A stretch of DNA of 24,644 nt from an uncultured Lactobacillus sp. (lineage in GTDB: Bacteria > Bacillota > Bacilli > Lactobacillales > Lactobacillaceae): the NCBI RefSeq assembly GCF_910589175.1, contig NZ_CAJURR010000031.1:1-24644 (forward strand), read 5' to 3'. The translations under genes and the position numbers were made by a program. Shown piece after piece: positions 1-8,111 of this stretch. The notes beneath the pieces are model-generated. The model was not told the origin of the DNA. It searched no databases and saw only the letters and a program-made list of their open reading frames with translations. Each line of letters begins with the position of its first letter. Position 1 is the stretch's first letter.

Positions 1-26
1 TTCGCTTGCCTCAAACAGCATGTATT

Positions 27-55
27 ACTTTACAGGCTTTTTTACTTTTCGTCAA
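27..55 (-). promoter_or_regulatory. Leftward sigma-A-type promoter
   Basis: On the minus strand a TTGACG -35 (50-55) and a TAAAGT -10 (27-32) are separated by exactly 17 nt. It would drive transcription out of the window to the left. The -35 is strong and the -10 only moderate. The transcribed gene lies outside the window and is not identifiable. Confidence 0.45.
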
Positions 56-72
56 CCCTTTTTTGTAAAAAA

Positions 73-98
73 TTAGCAATATTTTTTTAGAGTGCTAA
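73..98. promoter_or_regulatory. CIRCE-like inverted repeat (possible HrcA site)
   Basis: The right half GAGTGCTAA (90-98) is a perfect CIRCE half-site. The left half TTAGCAATA (73-81) matches TTAGCACTC at 7 of 9 positions, and the spacer is 8 nt instead of the usual 9. It lies just upstream (about 18 bp) of the leftward promoter at 27-55 and partly abuts the permease terminator. It is degenerate, so it may be a decayed operator or chance. Confidence 0.3.
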
Positions 99-124
99 AA
101 AAGGCCTCAAGTTGAGACCTTTTT
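98..124 (-). terminator. Rho-independent terminator of the amino acid permease
   Basis: An inverted repeat (AAAAAGGCCTCAA at 98-110 against TTGAGACCTTTTT at 112-124, one mismatch) directly follows the stop codon of the minus-strand permease and gives a T-run in the minus direction. Confidence 0.75.
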
Positions 125-126
125 GA

Positions 127-1524
127 TTAATTCTGTAATTTAGAGTGTTTTATGCCATATGTTGCATACACAATTATTCCTACAATTAGCCAGATTCCTA
201 CCATAATTTTGGTTGTCTTTGGTAGCATCCAAATGAAATATACGCTTAATAGTCCAGCAATTACAGGCAGGACAGGATAAAGCGGCATTTTAAATCCATC
301 ATTCACAATATCTTTTCGATGCCGTAGAGGAATAATGCCAAATGAAATTAAAGCAAATGCGATTAACGTACCTGCATTAATTAAGGAAGCTAGTTCCATT
401 AAAGGAACCAATCCAGCAAAAACGGCTGCTACTATCGTAGAAACAATTACCGCATGATCTGGGATCATCTTTTTGGCATGCACACTTCCCATGGAATCAG
501 GTAGTAATCCATCTCTTCCTAAAGCATACAGCAATCTTGATCCACCTAGCAACATAGTAATCATTGCCGTAAAGATTCCGACTAATGCTCCAATGGTAAT
601 CAATTTATTCCACGCAGTTAAGCCAACTACTTTTAGTGCATAAGCTGCTGGATCGTCAACATTTAATTGCTTGTAATTGACCATTCCAGTTAAAACCAGA
701 GAAAAACTTACATATAGTAATACCGCAATAATTACTGTTCCCATAATTCCTTTAACAACATTTTTTTCAGGGTCCTTCGTTTCAGCACTATTTGCCGCTA
801 AAGCATCAAACCCAATAAATGCAAAAAATACAGTGGCTGCCGCTGTAGATATTCCTCCAATTCCTAACGGTGGTGTTTGGAATTTTTTAGGGTAAAAAGG
901 AACATAGTTATCTGCCTTAATATAGAACATCCCAATTACAATAAACAAAATAATAATTGCAACCTTAATAATTACGGCAATATTTTCTACGCGTTTAGAT
1001 AGGTTAGCACCTTGATATAAAATCAGTGCAACAATTAATACAATTAAAACGGCAGAAATATTTATTACTCCACCTTCCATAGGACCGGCTTCAAGTGCTT
1101 TAGGCAAATGAATTCCAATTGGAGCTAAAATATTATTATTAAAATATGAAGCAAAACCAGTCGCTTCAGCAGAAACAGCTAAAAAATATTCTAATAATAA
1201 TCCCCATCCAATTATCCAACCTACTACTTCTCCATAGATTACTGAACCAAAAGAATAGGCAGATCCCGCTACTGGCATCGCAGAAGAAAATTCAGCATAG
1301 GCCATCCCCACCATACCAGAAACAATTGCTGCTAATAAAAAAGAAATAGCAACCGCTGGACCAGCATGCTGTGCTGCTTCATGACCAGGTAAAATAAAAA
1401 TTCCTGTTCCAATAACTGCTCCAATTCCCAATGCAACTAAATCACGAGCATTTAAATGTCTAGTTAAGCGAGAATCTGCTTTTAAAAAAGTATTTACTGG
1501 AACTTTCTTAAAGAAGTTTTTCAT
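127..1524 (-). CDS. APC-superfamily amino acid permease (cationic amino acid transporter type)
   Basis: A 465-residue integral membrane protein, about 12 hydrophobic segments, that would import an amino acid in symport with protons or by exchange. The N-terminal signature GAVIGTGIFILPG (about residues 35-47) is the unwound TM1 substrate-binding motif of the APC superfamily. The following segments with GxAYAEFSSAMPVAGSAY and the FIGFDALAANSAE stretch (about 236-248) are typical of the CAT branch, similar in outline to Bacillus YfnA and Geobacillus ApcT. The ATG at 1524 is preceded by a good AAGGAGAG site. A TATAAT box lies at 1553-1558 and a terminator follows at 98-124, so it appears monocistronic. 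The substrate cannot be told from sequence. Confidence 0.9.
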   Translation of the reverse strand: MKNFFKKVPVNTFLKADSRLTRHLNARDLVALGIGAVIGTGIFILPGHEAAQHAGPAVAISFLLAAIVSGMVGMAYAEFSSAMPVAGSAYSFGSVIYGEVVGWIIGWGLLLEYFLAVSAEATGFASYFNNNILAPIGIHLPKALEAGPMEGGVINISAVLIVLIVALILYQGANLSKRVENIAVIIKVAIIILFIVIGMFYIKADNYVPFYPKKFQTPPLGIGGISTAAATVFFAFIGFDALAANSAETKDPEKNVVKGIMGTVIIAVLLYVSFSLVLTGMVNYKQLNVDDPAAYALKVVGLTAWNKLITIGALVGIFTAMITMLLGGSRLLYALGRDGLLPDSMGSVHAKKMIPDHAVIVSTIVAAVFAGLVPLMELASLINAGTLIAFALISFGIIPLRHRKDIVNDGFKMPLYPVLPVIAGLLSVYFIWMLPKTTKIMVGIWLIVGIIVYATYGIKHSKLQN

Positions 1525-1601
1525 TCCAACTCTCCTTAATTTATTTTTAATTATTATACCTGATTTTATAGCTATTTCTACCCTATAATTAAAATTAATT
1601 A

Positions 1602-1636
1602 AAAAAAGACTACGAATTTAATTCGTAGTCTTTTTT
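1602..1636. terminator. Strong terminator downstream of clpL
   Basis: A perfect inverted repeat: AAAAAAGACTACGAATT paired with ATTCGTAGTCTTTTTT around a 2-base centre (1619-1620). A-run and T-run are present on both sides, so it could work in both directions; in the minus direction it ends clpL. Confidence 0.85.
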
Positions 1637-1650
1637 CACAACATTGTTAA

Positions 1651-3765
1651 CTATTTTTCTTCTTTTTTGTCAGCTTTTTCAGCTTCCTTGATGTCTTTCT
1701 TTTCTTGTTCACGAGTTTCCTTGTCAAACAATACATCTTCAAGAATTTCACCATTTAAGTACAAATGCTTATCATCAATAGTGAATTTAACTTCTTTAGT
1801 ATCTGGCTTAGAAACAATCAACTTAGCTGCTGGGGTTTCAAGGTCTTGTTCAACAACTCTTCTCAATGGACGAGCACCGAATTCCTTATCATAGCCCTTC
1901 TTAGCCAAGTACTTCTTAGCATCATCAGTAACATGAAGCTTAATGTTTCTCTTAGCAAGAGACTTCTCCATCTTTACTAAGTAAAGGTCTAAGATCTTGA
2001 GCATATCTTCACTAGTTAATGAATTAAATGGAACAATTGCATCAAGACGGTTCAAGAATTCTGGTCTGAAGTAAACTTCAAGTGCTTTACGTAAAGCATC
2101 TTGATCGTCACCCTTAAGTAAGTTGTCAGAGTATCCAGCATTTGAAGTCATGATAATGATTGTATCTTTGAAGGAGATTGTTCTACCTTGTGCATCAGTT
2201 AAGCGACCATCATCCATGATTTGAAGTAAAGCATTGAAGACTTGAGGATTTGCCTTTTCAATTTCATCAAGCAAAATCAATGAATATGGTTGGTGACGAA
2301 TCTTTTCAGTTAATTGACCACCTTCGCCATAGCCAACATAACCAGGTGCTGAACCGATCAACTTATTAACAGCCATTTGGTCTTGATATTCTGACATATC
2401 CAAACGTACTAAAGCATCTGCCTTACCAAATAGCTTAATTGCTAATTGCTTAGCTAATTCAGTCTTACCAACACCAGTAGGACCAGTAAGTAAGAATGAA
2501 CCAGTTGGACGGTTAGAATCCTTAAATACTTGCTTACGTGCAATTGCATCAGTAATGATATCAATTGCCTTATCTTGGTCAATAACAACTTTCTTCAAGT
2601 CAGAAGCTAAGTTAGCATTCTTTTGAGCTTCATTTGCATTAATTTCGCTCATTGGAATACCAGTCTTAGTTTGAATTAAAGCATACATATCTTCTGGTGT
2701 AACTTTAAGTTCACTAGCTTTGCCGGCATTCTTAAGATCTTTCTTAAGGTCTTCAATTTCTTTCTTAATCTTAGCAGCTTCATCATATTTTTCATTCTTA
2801 GCTGCTTCTGCCTTTTTACCTTCTAAGGCATGAATCTTGTTCTTAATTGAAGTTTCATCTTTTTGATCCATACCCAAGGACTTCTTAGCACCAGCCTCGT
2901 CCATTAAGTCAATTGCCTTATCTGGTAAGTGACGATCATTAATGTAACGATTTGAAAGTTCTGCAGCAAGCTTCAAAGCCTCTGGATCGTATTTAACATT
3001 GTGGTATTTTTCATATCTTGGAGCTAATCCCTTCAAAATTTGAATAGCATCCTTGATAGTTGGTTCTGGAACTTGAACTGGTTGGAATCTTCTAGCTAAA
3101 GCAGGATCTTTTTCGATTTGTTGGTATTCACTAGTAGTAGTTGCACCAATAACACGAATTTCACCGCTAGCTAATGCTGGCTTTAAGATATTAGCAGCAT
3201 CCCCAGAATTATTTTCTGAATCAGTAGAACCTGCACCAACAATATTATGTAATTCATCGATAAAGAGAATAACATTCTTGTCACCCTTAGCTTTATCGAT
3301 AATCTTCTTTAGTTTTTCTTCAAAACTACCACGAAGAGAAGTACCTGCAACTAATTCATTAATATTTAACTCAATAATATGAGCATTCTTTAGCTTTTCA
3401 GGAACGTCTCCATCAACAATTCTTTGAGCTAGTCCTTCAACTACAGAAGTTTTACCAACACCAGCAGGACCAGTCAAAACAGGATTGTTCTTTTTACGTC
3501 TACTCAAAATTTCAATAACTTGATCAATAACAGCAGTACGTCCAATGACAGGATCGTATTTACCCTTCTTAGCTTGTTCAGTTAAATCAACACCAATTGG
3601 CTTTTCCTTTTGTTGGCCATTTTGAGCGCCTTGTTGAGGTGCTTGACCAGCACTATATCTCATTGGTTGTTGACCACTAGTCATTCTTCCATCATTGAAA
3701 AAATCTCTGTTTAATTCATTAAACAAATCATCAAAATTGTAGTTTCCATTGTCAAAGTATGCCAT
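1651..3765 (-). CDS. clpL: ClpL, Hsp100/Clp AAA+ chaperone
   Basis: A 704-residue protein with two AAA+ modules: Walker A GPAGVGKT at 99-106 and Walker B ILFIDE at about 166-171, then Walker A GPTGVGKT at 428-435 and Walker B LILLDE at about 496-501. A short UVR-like coiled coil occupies about 307-345 between them. The N-terminus is a short Asn/Gln/Gly-rich tail with the FDDLFNEL motif and has neither the ClpE zinc finger nor the ClpA/C N-domain repeats. The segment between SNAG (541-544) and RPEF lacks the [LIV]-G-[FL] loop used to dock ClpP. These traits fit ClpL, a ClpP-independent heat-shock disaggregase required for induced thermotolerance in L. gasseri. The start has a GAGGAGTG site and the promoter carries a CIRCE operator. 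Confidence 0.93.
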   Translation of the reverse strand: MAYFDNGNYNFDDLFNELNRDFFNDGRMTSGQQPMRYSAGQAPQQGAQNGQQKEKPIGVDLTEQAKKGKYDPVIGRTAVIDQVIEILSRRKKNNPVLTGPAGVGKTSVVEGLAQRIVDGDVPEKLKNAHIIELNINELVAGTSLRGSFEEKLKKIIDKAKGDKNVILFIDELHNIVGAGSTDSENNSGDAANILKPALASGEIRVIGATTTSEYQQIEKDPALARRFQPVQVPEPTIKDAIQILKGLAPRYEKYHNVKYDPEALKLAAELSNRYINDRHLPDKAIDLMDEAGAKKSLGMDQKDETSIKNKIHALEGKKAEAAKNEKYDEAAKIKKEIEDLKKDLKNAGKASELKVTPEDMYALIQTKTGIPMSEINANEAQKNANLASDLKKVVIDQDKAIDIITDAIARKQVFKDSNRPTGSFLLTGPTGVGKTELAKQLAIKLFGKADALVRLDMSEYQDQMAVNKLIGSAPGYVGYGEGGQLTEKIRHQPYSLILLDEIEKANPQVFNALLQIMDDGRLTDAQGRTISFKDTIIIMTSNAGYSDNLLKGDDQDALRKALEVYFRPEFLNRLDAIVPFNSLTSEDMLKILDLYLVKMEKSLAKRNIKLHVTDDAKKYLAKKGYDKEFGARPLRRVVEQDLETPAAKLIVSKPDTKEVKFTIDDKHLYLNGEILEDVLFDKETREQEKKDIKEAEKADKKEEK

Positions 3766-3796
3766 GCTTTACACACTCCTCATATTCTCAAAAATT

Positions 3797-3823
3797 TTAG
3801 CACTCATAAGTTATAAGTGCTAA
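3797..3823. promoter_or_regulatory. CIRCE operator of clpL (HrcA binding site)
   Basis: TTAGCACTC (3797-3805), 9-nt spacer, AAGTGCTAA (3815-3823): the CIRCE consensus TTAGCACTC-N9-GAGTGCTAA with one mismatch. It sits just downstream of the -10 box and upstream of the clpL ribosome binding site, the usual position for repression by HrcA. Confidence 0.92.
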
Positions 3824-3838
3824 CTACTCACATTTCTT

Positions 3839-3866
3839 ATTATAGCAGGTTATCCACAGAAAGCAA
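3839..3866 (-). promoter_or_regulatory. clpL sigma-A promoter
   Basis: On the minus strand TTGCTT (3861-3866), a 16-nt spacer and a perfect TATAAT (3839-3844). The CIRCE element begins 15 nt downstream of the -10, so HrcA would block initiation or escape. Confidence 0.7.
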
Positions 3867-3916
3867 AATATTATATAATATTTTTTCCACAGTTTATTTT
3901 AATTTGTGAATAAAAT

Positions 3917-3950
3917 AAGCATAGAATGCTATATAAAGCATTTTATGCTT
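3917..3950 (-). terminator. Hairpin, probable terminator of the EIIC-like/hydrolase operon
   Basis: A 14-bp stem (AAGCATA-G-AATGCT against AGCATT-T-TATGCTT, one internal mismatch) with loop ATATAA. In the minus direction it is followed by ATTTTATT. It lies between the hydrolase stop codon and the clpL promoter, so it would insulate clpL from the upstream operon. The T-run is interrupted, so the call is moderate. Confidence 0.5.
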
Positions 3951-4018
3951 AAAAAGTTTGTGAATTAATATCATGAGATAGTTTTAAAATTATTTATTTC
4001 TATTAATTTTCAAATAAT

Positions 4019-4930
4019 TTAATCATTTATACTCTTTTTCTTCTTGTTATTCTCCCGTGGTTTTTGCCCATTAACAGGAATATTATTTCCACTATTGTTT
4101 TCAAGCAAGTATTGCTTAATTAGCTGAACTACTTGTTTATTTTGAGGAAGAGAAGAATGTTGTGCATCGGATCCAGTAACAGTCATTGTTGTATAATGCT
4201 TTACTTGATTTTGAAAAATATACTTTCCGGCTGCCACACTACTTTCAGGCACAAGCCCATCAGACTCATAATTTTCACCACCTGATACCGAATACACATC
4301 TAAATTTTTAGGTATTTTCTTTCGATTTTTAATAAAATCATTCAACATCTCGGTCTTATGATCAATATTACTTTCATTAAAATTGTACGGAGTTCCAAGA
4401 GTCATTAATTTCTTTATCGTGATTTCATCACTATAATCCGCATAGTAGTTCTCAAGCCAATAGGTCCAAATTAGGCCTCCATTTGAATGTCCAAACGCTT
4501 TAAAATTATTAAATTTATACTGCTGACTGAGCTGGGCAAAAGCTTCATCAAACCAGCCTGCTTGTTTCTTAATATTGGCATAACCATCATGATTATTTTC
4601 AAATCCCACTACAATAAATGGCTCATTATCATTACGATTAATTTTTCCGCTATACTTTAATGTTCCATCTTTTTTTACCTGAATTTTTAACAAGCTATGC
4701 TTTTTTAGCGTATCTTTATTTAATAAATTAACCAATTCATTAAAACGTTCAGTAGTTGCGCTTGATCCTGGAATCATAATTACAGGAGACATTTGTGATT
4801 TTCGCCGTTCAGCTAAATCATGGTTAGCATTTTTGATCCAAAAAAAGGTTGGAATAGATAAAACGATTAAAAAGATAAAGGTACCTAGCAAAAGCAGACG
4901 ATTTTTCGATATCATCTTTTTATTTAACAT
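4019..4930 (-). CDS. Membrane-anchored alpha/beta hydrolase, DUF915 type
   Basis: A 303-residue protein beginning at the ATG at 4930, chosen because AGGAGG at 4943-4948 is 8 nt upstream; a more upstream ATG at 4936 is too close to it. One hydrophobic segment near residues 10-28 would anchor it with the catalytic domain outside. The lipase-like elbow GHSNGG supplies the nucleophilic serine, a later SDGLVPESS supplies the acid, and DAQHSSLP supplies the histidine. The strand MIPGSSAT gives the oxyanion region. This matches the DUF915 hydrolases common in lactobacilli, some of which are esterases; the substrate here is unknown. Its start overlaps the end of the upstream membrane protein by 11 nt, indicating translational coupling. 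Confidence 0.8.
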   Translation of the reverse strand: MLNKKMISKNRLLLLGTFIFLIVLSIPTFFWIKNANHDLAERRKSQMSPVIMIPGSSATTERFNELVNLLNKDTLKKHSLLKIQVKKDGTLKYSGKINRNDNEPFIVVGFENNHDGYANIKKQAGWFDEAFAQLSQQYKFNNFKAFGHSNGGLIWTYWLENYYADYSDEITIKKLMTLGTPYNFNESNIDHKTEMLNDFIKNRKKIPKNLDVYSVSGGENYESDGLVPESSVAAGKYIFQNQVKHYTTMTVTGSDAQHSSLPQNKQVVQLIKQYLLENNSGNNIPVNGQKPRENNKKKKSIND

Positions 4931-6239
4931 ATTCATAGCCAGCCTCCTCATCATTTAATAAGTCAATTTCGTCTTGAACATCCTTAGCCATCTTCACAAT
5001 TGGAAGATATAACAAAATATCAAACGCAAACAGTAGCATTGAGAAAATCAACGCTTGCCACGTTCCATTCGTAGCAATAAAGGCGTACAAAGGCCCCGGA
5101 GTACCAGACAACACATTATAGGCTGAAGCCGGAATTAAATGAATCGCAATCATACTGGCAGCTAAAAGCATATTTACGACTGGCAAAAATACATAGGGTA
5201 CTAGGAATAATGGATTAAGTATAATCGGAAGCCCAATTAAAGCTCCTTGATTAGAACCAAATAGAGTTGGAACAAAACTCCAACGCGCTATTTTAGCAAT
5301 ATCATTTTTCTTAATGAAAATCAAAATGCCAATCAAGATCACTAAAGTCAAGCCGTTACCACCAAATTTTCCATAAGACTGATATAAAGAATTTCCCACA
5401 TATGGATTAGGCACATTCCAACTTGAACCATGTGTCAAAGCATAGTTTAAGTTTGCAACATTAGTGGCACTATCACTACCAGCCGTCAGAGATACTAAAG
5501 GCTGGCCAATTCCGCACCAGTTTAACAATAGTGCTAAAAGCAATAAAGGAATAAAAATACCAAGATTTAAATTATTCTGTCCCTGACTTTGGAAAAATTG
5601 ATAGAAGTTTGTTGCGATCATTCGTACATGGACTAAGCTAGCCAAAATTCCAATTACTAATCCAATTAGCCAAGTAGCAAGCATTGGTCGAAATGAGTTA
5701 AAGGCTCTTTGCTTTATTAATTGTGCACTTTCTGCATGACGATGATGATAATCAGTTCCAAGAAATCTAAAAATAAGTCCAGTACCAAACCCAATTAAGA
5801 GAGCAAACAAAAAACTGTTAATATTCAAAAAACGCCAGTTAAAAGATAACTGAAAATCCCGTACATCCCTGAAGCGATAAGCACAAAGGAGTAAAGCTAG
5901 CATTCCTGAAACACCAGCCATCTGAGCATCTTTTTGATATAAACGTGCAGTATATTGGGCTGAAAAATATGCAGTAAATAGTCCAAAAGTACCAAATATT
6001 ACACTGGTAACACCCTGGCAGGCATACCACGATGCATTAAAAATCTGATCCGGTAACCACTTATCAAAATAAAAAATATTAGATATTAAACTCGTTGGAG
6101 AAAAAACACTCTGCCATAAAAACTGAAAAATACTTCCTACAACAGCAAGTGGCATTAGCATCATTAGGGTTCGATCAGTCACTCTAAAAAATGCTAATCT
6201 ACGAAGTCGCACAATGGTTTTAAAAATTATTTTTTCCAT
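4920..6239 (-). CDS. PTS EIIC-like membrane protein lacking the conserved catalytic residues
   Basis: A 439-residue, about 10-TM protein whose C-terminal half (ALIGLPIILNPLFLVPYVFLP at about 333-353 and the following SGTPGPLYAF) aligns with the lactose/cellobiose EIIC fold and with the genuine EIIC at 15545-16876. At the two positions that define the active site in that family it differs: the VHG motif (His) is replaced by WCGIG (about 241-245), and the NEP motif (Glu) by SNQGA (about 329-333). No EIIA or EIIB is adjacent. The start at 6239 has an AAGGA site 7 nt upstream. It is followed by and overlaps the anchored hydrolase gene. It is probably no longer a phosphotransfer-coupled sugar permease, though facilitated transport or a scaffold role is possible. 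Confidence 0.75.
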   Translation of the reverse strand: MEKIIFKTIVRLRRLAFFRVTDRTLMMLMPLAVVGSIFQFLWQSVFSPTSLISNIFYFDKWLPDQIFNASWYACQGVTSVIFGTFGLFTAYFSAQYTARLYQKDAQMAGVSGMLALLLCAYRFRDVRDFQLSFNWRFLNINSFLFALLIGFGTGLIFRFLGTDYHHRHAESAQLIKQRAFNSFRPMLATWLIGLVIGILASLVHVRMIATNFYQFFQSQGQNNLNLGIFIPLLLLALLLNWCGIGQPLVSLTAGSDSATNVANLNYALTHGSSWNVPNPYVGNSLYQSYGKFGGNGLTLVILIGILIFIKKNDIAKIARWSFVPTLFGSNQGALIGLPIILNPLFLVPYVFLPVVNMLLAASMIAIHLIPASAYNVLSGTPGPLYAFIATNGTWQALIFSMLLFAFDILLYLPIVKMAKDVQDEIDLLNDEEAGYEYVK

Positions 6240-6370
6240 AACTTAGTCCTTACTTCTAATAATCTATCCCCTAGTTTAAATTAAATTTTGAAAGAAACAT
6301 ATTCTTTTTTATTAAAATATAGATTAAATCAAACAAGTTTCCATCAATACAGGTTAAATAGAGAACATGC

Positions 6371-6376
6371 TATAAT
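6371..6376 (+). promoter_or_regulatory. Extended -10 promoter of the RHH-like gene
   Basis: TGC-TATAAT at 6368-6376 is a TGn-extended perfect -10 box 28 nt before the start codon. No clear -35 is visible, as is usual for extended -10 promoters. Confidence 0.55.
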
Positions 6377-6404
6377 GATGAAGAAAATAAAAAGGAGAAA
6401 AATT

Positions 6405-6641
6405 ATGGCTAAACGAAGTTTTTCGATTAATGATGAAACTGATCGTCTACTTAACTACTATTTAAATCATTCAGATAAAGAATGGGATTTAGTAATTAAC
6501 GAAGCAATTAAAAGCTATGTATGTGATCATTTAACTCAAAAGCAGGTTCATGAAGCAGTTAAACATACCGGAAAAGACGCATTTCCAGCCAACGAGGTTC
6601 TTCGCACTTTTGATAGCAGTTGGATAAACGGGGAGTCGTAA
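6405..6641 (+). CDS. Small ribbon-helix-helix-like protein (orphan antitoxin-like)
   Basis: A 78-residue protein. The start at 6405 is preferred over an upstream in-frame ATG at 6288 because the sequence AAAAAGGAG lies immediately before it and the extended -10 lies between the two. The N-terminus KRSFSINDETDRLLNYYL reads as a short beta strand followed by two helices, as in CopG/Arc-type DNA-binding domains, and the acidic C-terminus VLRTFDSSW resembles a toxin-binding tail. Antitoxins of this form usually precede a toxin gene, but here a terminator follows within 60 nt and no toxin reading frame is present. It could be an orphan antitoxin or a stand-alone regulator; the assignment is by pattern only. 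Confidence 0.55.
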   Translation: MAKRSFSINDETDRLLNYYLNHSDKEWDLVINEAIKSYVCDHLTQKQVHEAVKHTGKDAFPANEVLRTFDSSWINGES

Positions 6642-6695
6642 TATTAATTGCATAAAGTCATAGCTTCCGGCAAAATAAAGGTAGCAATTCTACAA

Positions 6696-6725
6696 AATAA
6701 GCTGACAACTGTCAGCTTATTTTTA
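6696..6725 (+). terminator. Rho-independent terminator after the RHH-like gene
   Basis: A perfect 11-bp stem AATAAGCTGAC / GTCAGCTTATT with loop AACT (6707-6710), followed by a T-run. It separates the small gene from the MFS transporter. Confidence 0.85.
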
Positions 6726-6759
6726 TATAACTATTCTTGATTAAAAAGGAGGAAAATTC

Positions 6760-7959
6760 ATGCTAAAAAAACATGCGCTAGATCCAATTAAGTTAATCTG
6801 GTTATTTGCTGGTTCTTTAATAATTAATACTGGTGTTAGTTTTATTTGGCCACTAACTACTATTTATATTCATAATTATCTTCATGAGACACTTACAGTA
6901 GCTGGGATTGTTTTATTTATAAATTCAGCTTTTACAATGGTGGGAAACGCAGTTGGAGGTCTTTTATTCGATAAATGGCATCCTTACCAAACCCTTTTAA
7001 CTGGTGTCAGTATTTCCACTTTATCCACTTTCTTACTAGTTTTATTTCATGGCTGGCCAGCCTATCCAATTTTGTTAATTACTTTAGGCTTAGGCAACGG
7101 TATTGTAGTAACTGGTTTAAATTCAATTGCTACTTTAATTAAAAGCCGCAATGCCTCCTATGTCTTTAATGTTTTGTATTTTACTCAAAATTTAGGTTTA
7201 GTATTTGGTTCACTAATGGTAGGCTTTATCTTACCTTTTGGTATTACTTATATTTTCTTACTTGCTTTTATTATGTTTGCCTTTTTAAGCATCGTAATCT
7301 TTTTTGAATATCGCGGTTTAAACCAGGCTCATGCTTCTGAAAATAAAAAAGTCACTTCAGCTCAACATCAAGAAAAAATTCCTTATGGCGCAAAGAGAGC
7401 TATTTTCTCTATCTTAATTTGTGTTCTAGCTGCTTGGATTGCTTATGAACAATGGAATTCTAATATTTCCTCCTACATGCTTGGATTGCACATGAGCGTT
7501 CGACTATATAGTTTACTTTGGACTCTAAATGCTATTTTAATTGTCCTCATTCAACCACTATTAACTTACTTCGATGACTGGCTAACTGAACATCTTCATG
7601 GACGATTATATATTGGTTTTAGTCTATTTGGACTAGCATTCTTACTACTAATTGGAGCAACCCATTACTTTAATTTCGTTCTAGCTATGGCAGTTCTAAC
7701 ATGTGGAGAAATTCTCGCCTTTCCTGCTGTTTCAACTTTTGTTAATGACCGTGCCAGTAATAAAGACAAGGGAAAATATCAAGGAATTGTTCAGTCAGTT
7801 ACATCAGCTGGTCGAGCTTTAGGACCATTAATCGGAGCTTTAGTAATTGATAACTTTTCCTATTTGACCTTATTTGTAGTTTGCACTGTTTTGGTTTTAA
7901 TTTCTGTTCTTCTATTTGCCATTATTAACGCCTATAACAAGAAAAAAATCGCTGAATAG
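6760..7959 (+). CDS. MFS transporter, probable drug/solute efflux
   Basis: A 399-residue protein with about 12 hydrophobic segments in two halves separated by a hydrophilic loop near residues 185-210, the size and shape of a 12-TM major facilitator. The loop between TM2 and TM3 carries a motif A variant (GNAVGGLLFDKWHPYQ). TM5 has a glycine-rich stretch and the later GRALGPLIGALV resembles the corresponding part of the C-terminal half. The start has a strong AAAGGAGG site 7 nt upstream. It is monocistronic between two terminators. The pattern is closest to Bacillus YttB/E. coli YceL-like multidrug transporters, but the substrate is not determinable. Confidence 0.8.
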   Translation: MLKKHALDPIKLIWLFAGSLIINTGVSFIWPLTTIYIHNYLHETLTVAGIVLFINSAFTMVGNAVGGLLFDKWHPYQTLLTGVSISTLSTFLLVLFHGWPAYPILLITLGLGNGIVVTGLNSIATLIKSRNASYVFNVLYFTQNLGLVFGSLMVGFILPFGITYIFLLAFIMFAFLSIVIFFEYRGLNQAHASENKKVTSAQHQEKIPYGAKRAIFSILICVLAAWIAYEQWNSNISSYMLGLHMSVRLYSLLWTLNAILIVLIQPLLTYFDDWLTEHLHGRLYIGFSLFGLAFLLLIGATHYFNFVLAMAVLTCGEILAFPAVSTFVNDRASNKDKGKYQGIVQSVTSAGRALGPLIGALVIDNFSYLTLFVVCTVLVLISVLLFAIINAYNKKKIAE

Positions 7960-7968
7960 CGATTTTTT
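7943..7968 (+). terminator. Terminator of the MFS gene, overlapping its stop codon
   Basis: AAAAAATCGCT (7943-7953), loop GAAT, AGCGATTTTTT (7958-7968). The left arm is formed by the last codons of the transporter. Confidence 0.8.
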
Positions 7969-7984
7969 ATTTTACCCAAATTAC

Positions 7985-8021
7985 AAAAAAAGCCTAATTC
8001 CACCAACATCGGAATCAGGCT
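7985..8021 (-). terminator. Rho-independent terminator of the candidate small RNA
   Basis: Stem AGCCTAATTCC (7991-8001) and GGAATCAGGCT (8011-8021), one mismatch, loop of 9. In the minus direction it is followed by seven Ts (A-run 7985-7991). There is no T-run on the plus side, so it works only for leftward transcription. Confidence 0.75.
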
Positions 8022-8105
8022 CACACAGTGTTCAGTACCGTTATTCTGACCAAATAAAAGATACATTTTCGCTACCGTAGAAAATGCAGCTTGCTACAAC
8101 GGTAC
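7985..8105 (-). ncRNA. Candidate structured small RNA of unknown family
   Basis: An intergenic transcript of about 120 nt is predicted on the minus strand, bounded by its own promoter (8112-8140) and its own terminator (7985-8021). It is densely structured: GTACCGTT (8035-8042) is a perfect complement of AACGGTAC (8098-8105) and would close most of the RNA, while CATTTTC/GAAAATG (8064-8070 and 8080-8086) forms an internal hairpin. The loop of that hairpin contains a second copy of ACCGTA, which can compete for the same 5' partner, so two exclusive folds are possible. No coding potential is evident. I do not recognise it as 6S, SRP, tmRNA, RNase P or a T-box. Confidence 0.5.
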
Positions 8106-8111
8106 AGGTAA

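Noticed and set aside
1651..3765. ClpE or ClpC identity for the AAA+ protein
   Set aside because: No N-terminal zinc finger (ClpE), no N-domain repeats (ClpC) and no ClpP-docking loop; ClpL fits better.
6648..6740. 30-codon TTG-initiated frame after the RHH-like gene as a toxin remnant
   Set aside because: No ribosome binding site, runs through the terminator hairpin, and has no toxin motif.
7985..8105. tracrRNA, 6S, SRP or T-box identity for the candidate small RNA
   Set aside because: None of the conserved cores of these RNAs is seen, and there is no CRISPR repeat or cas gene in the window.
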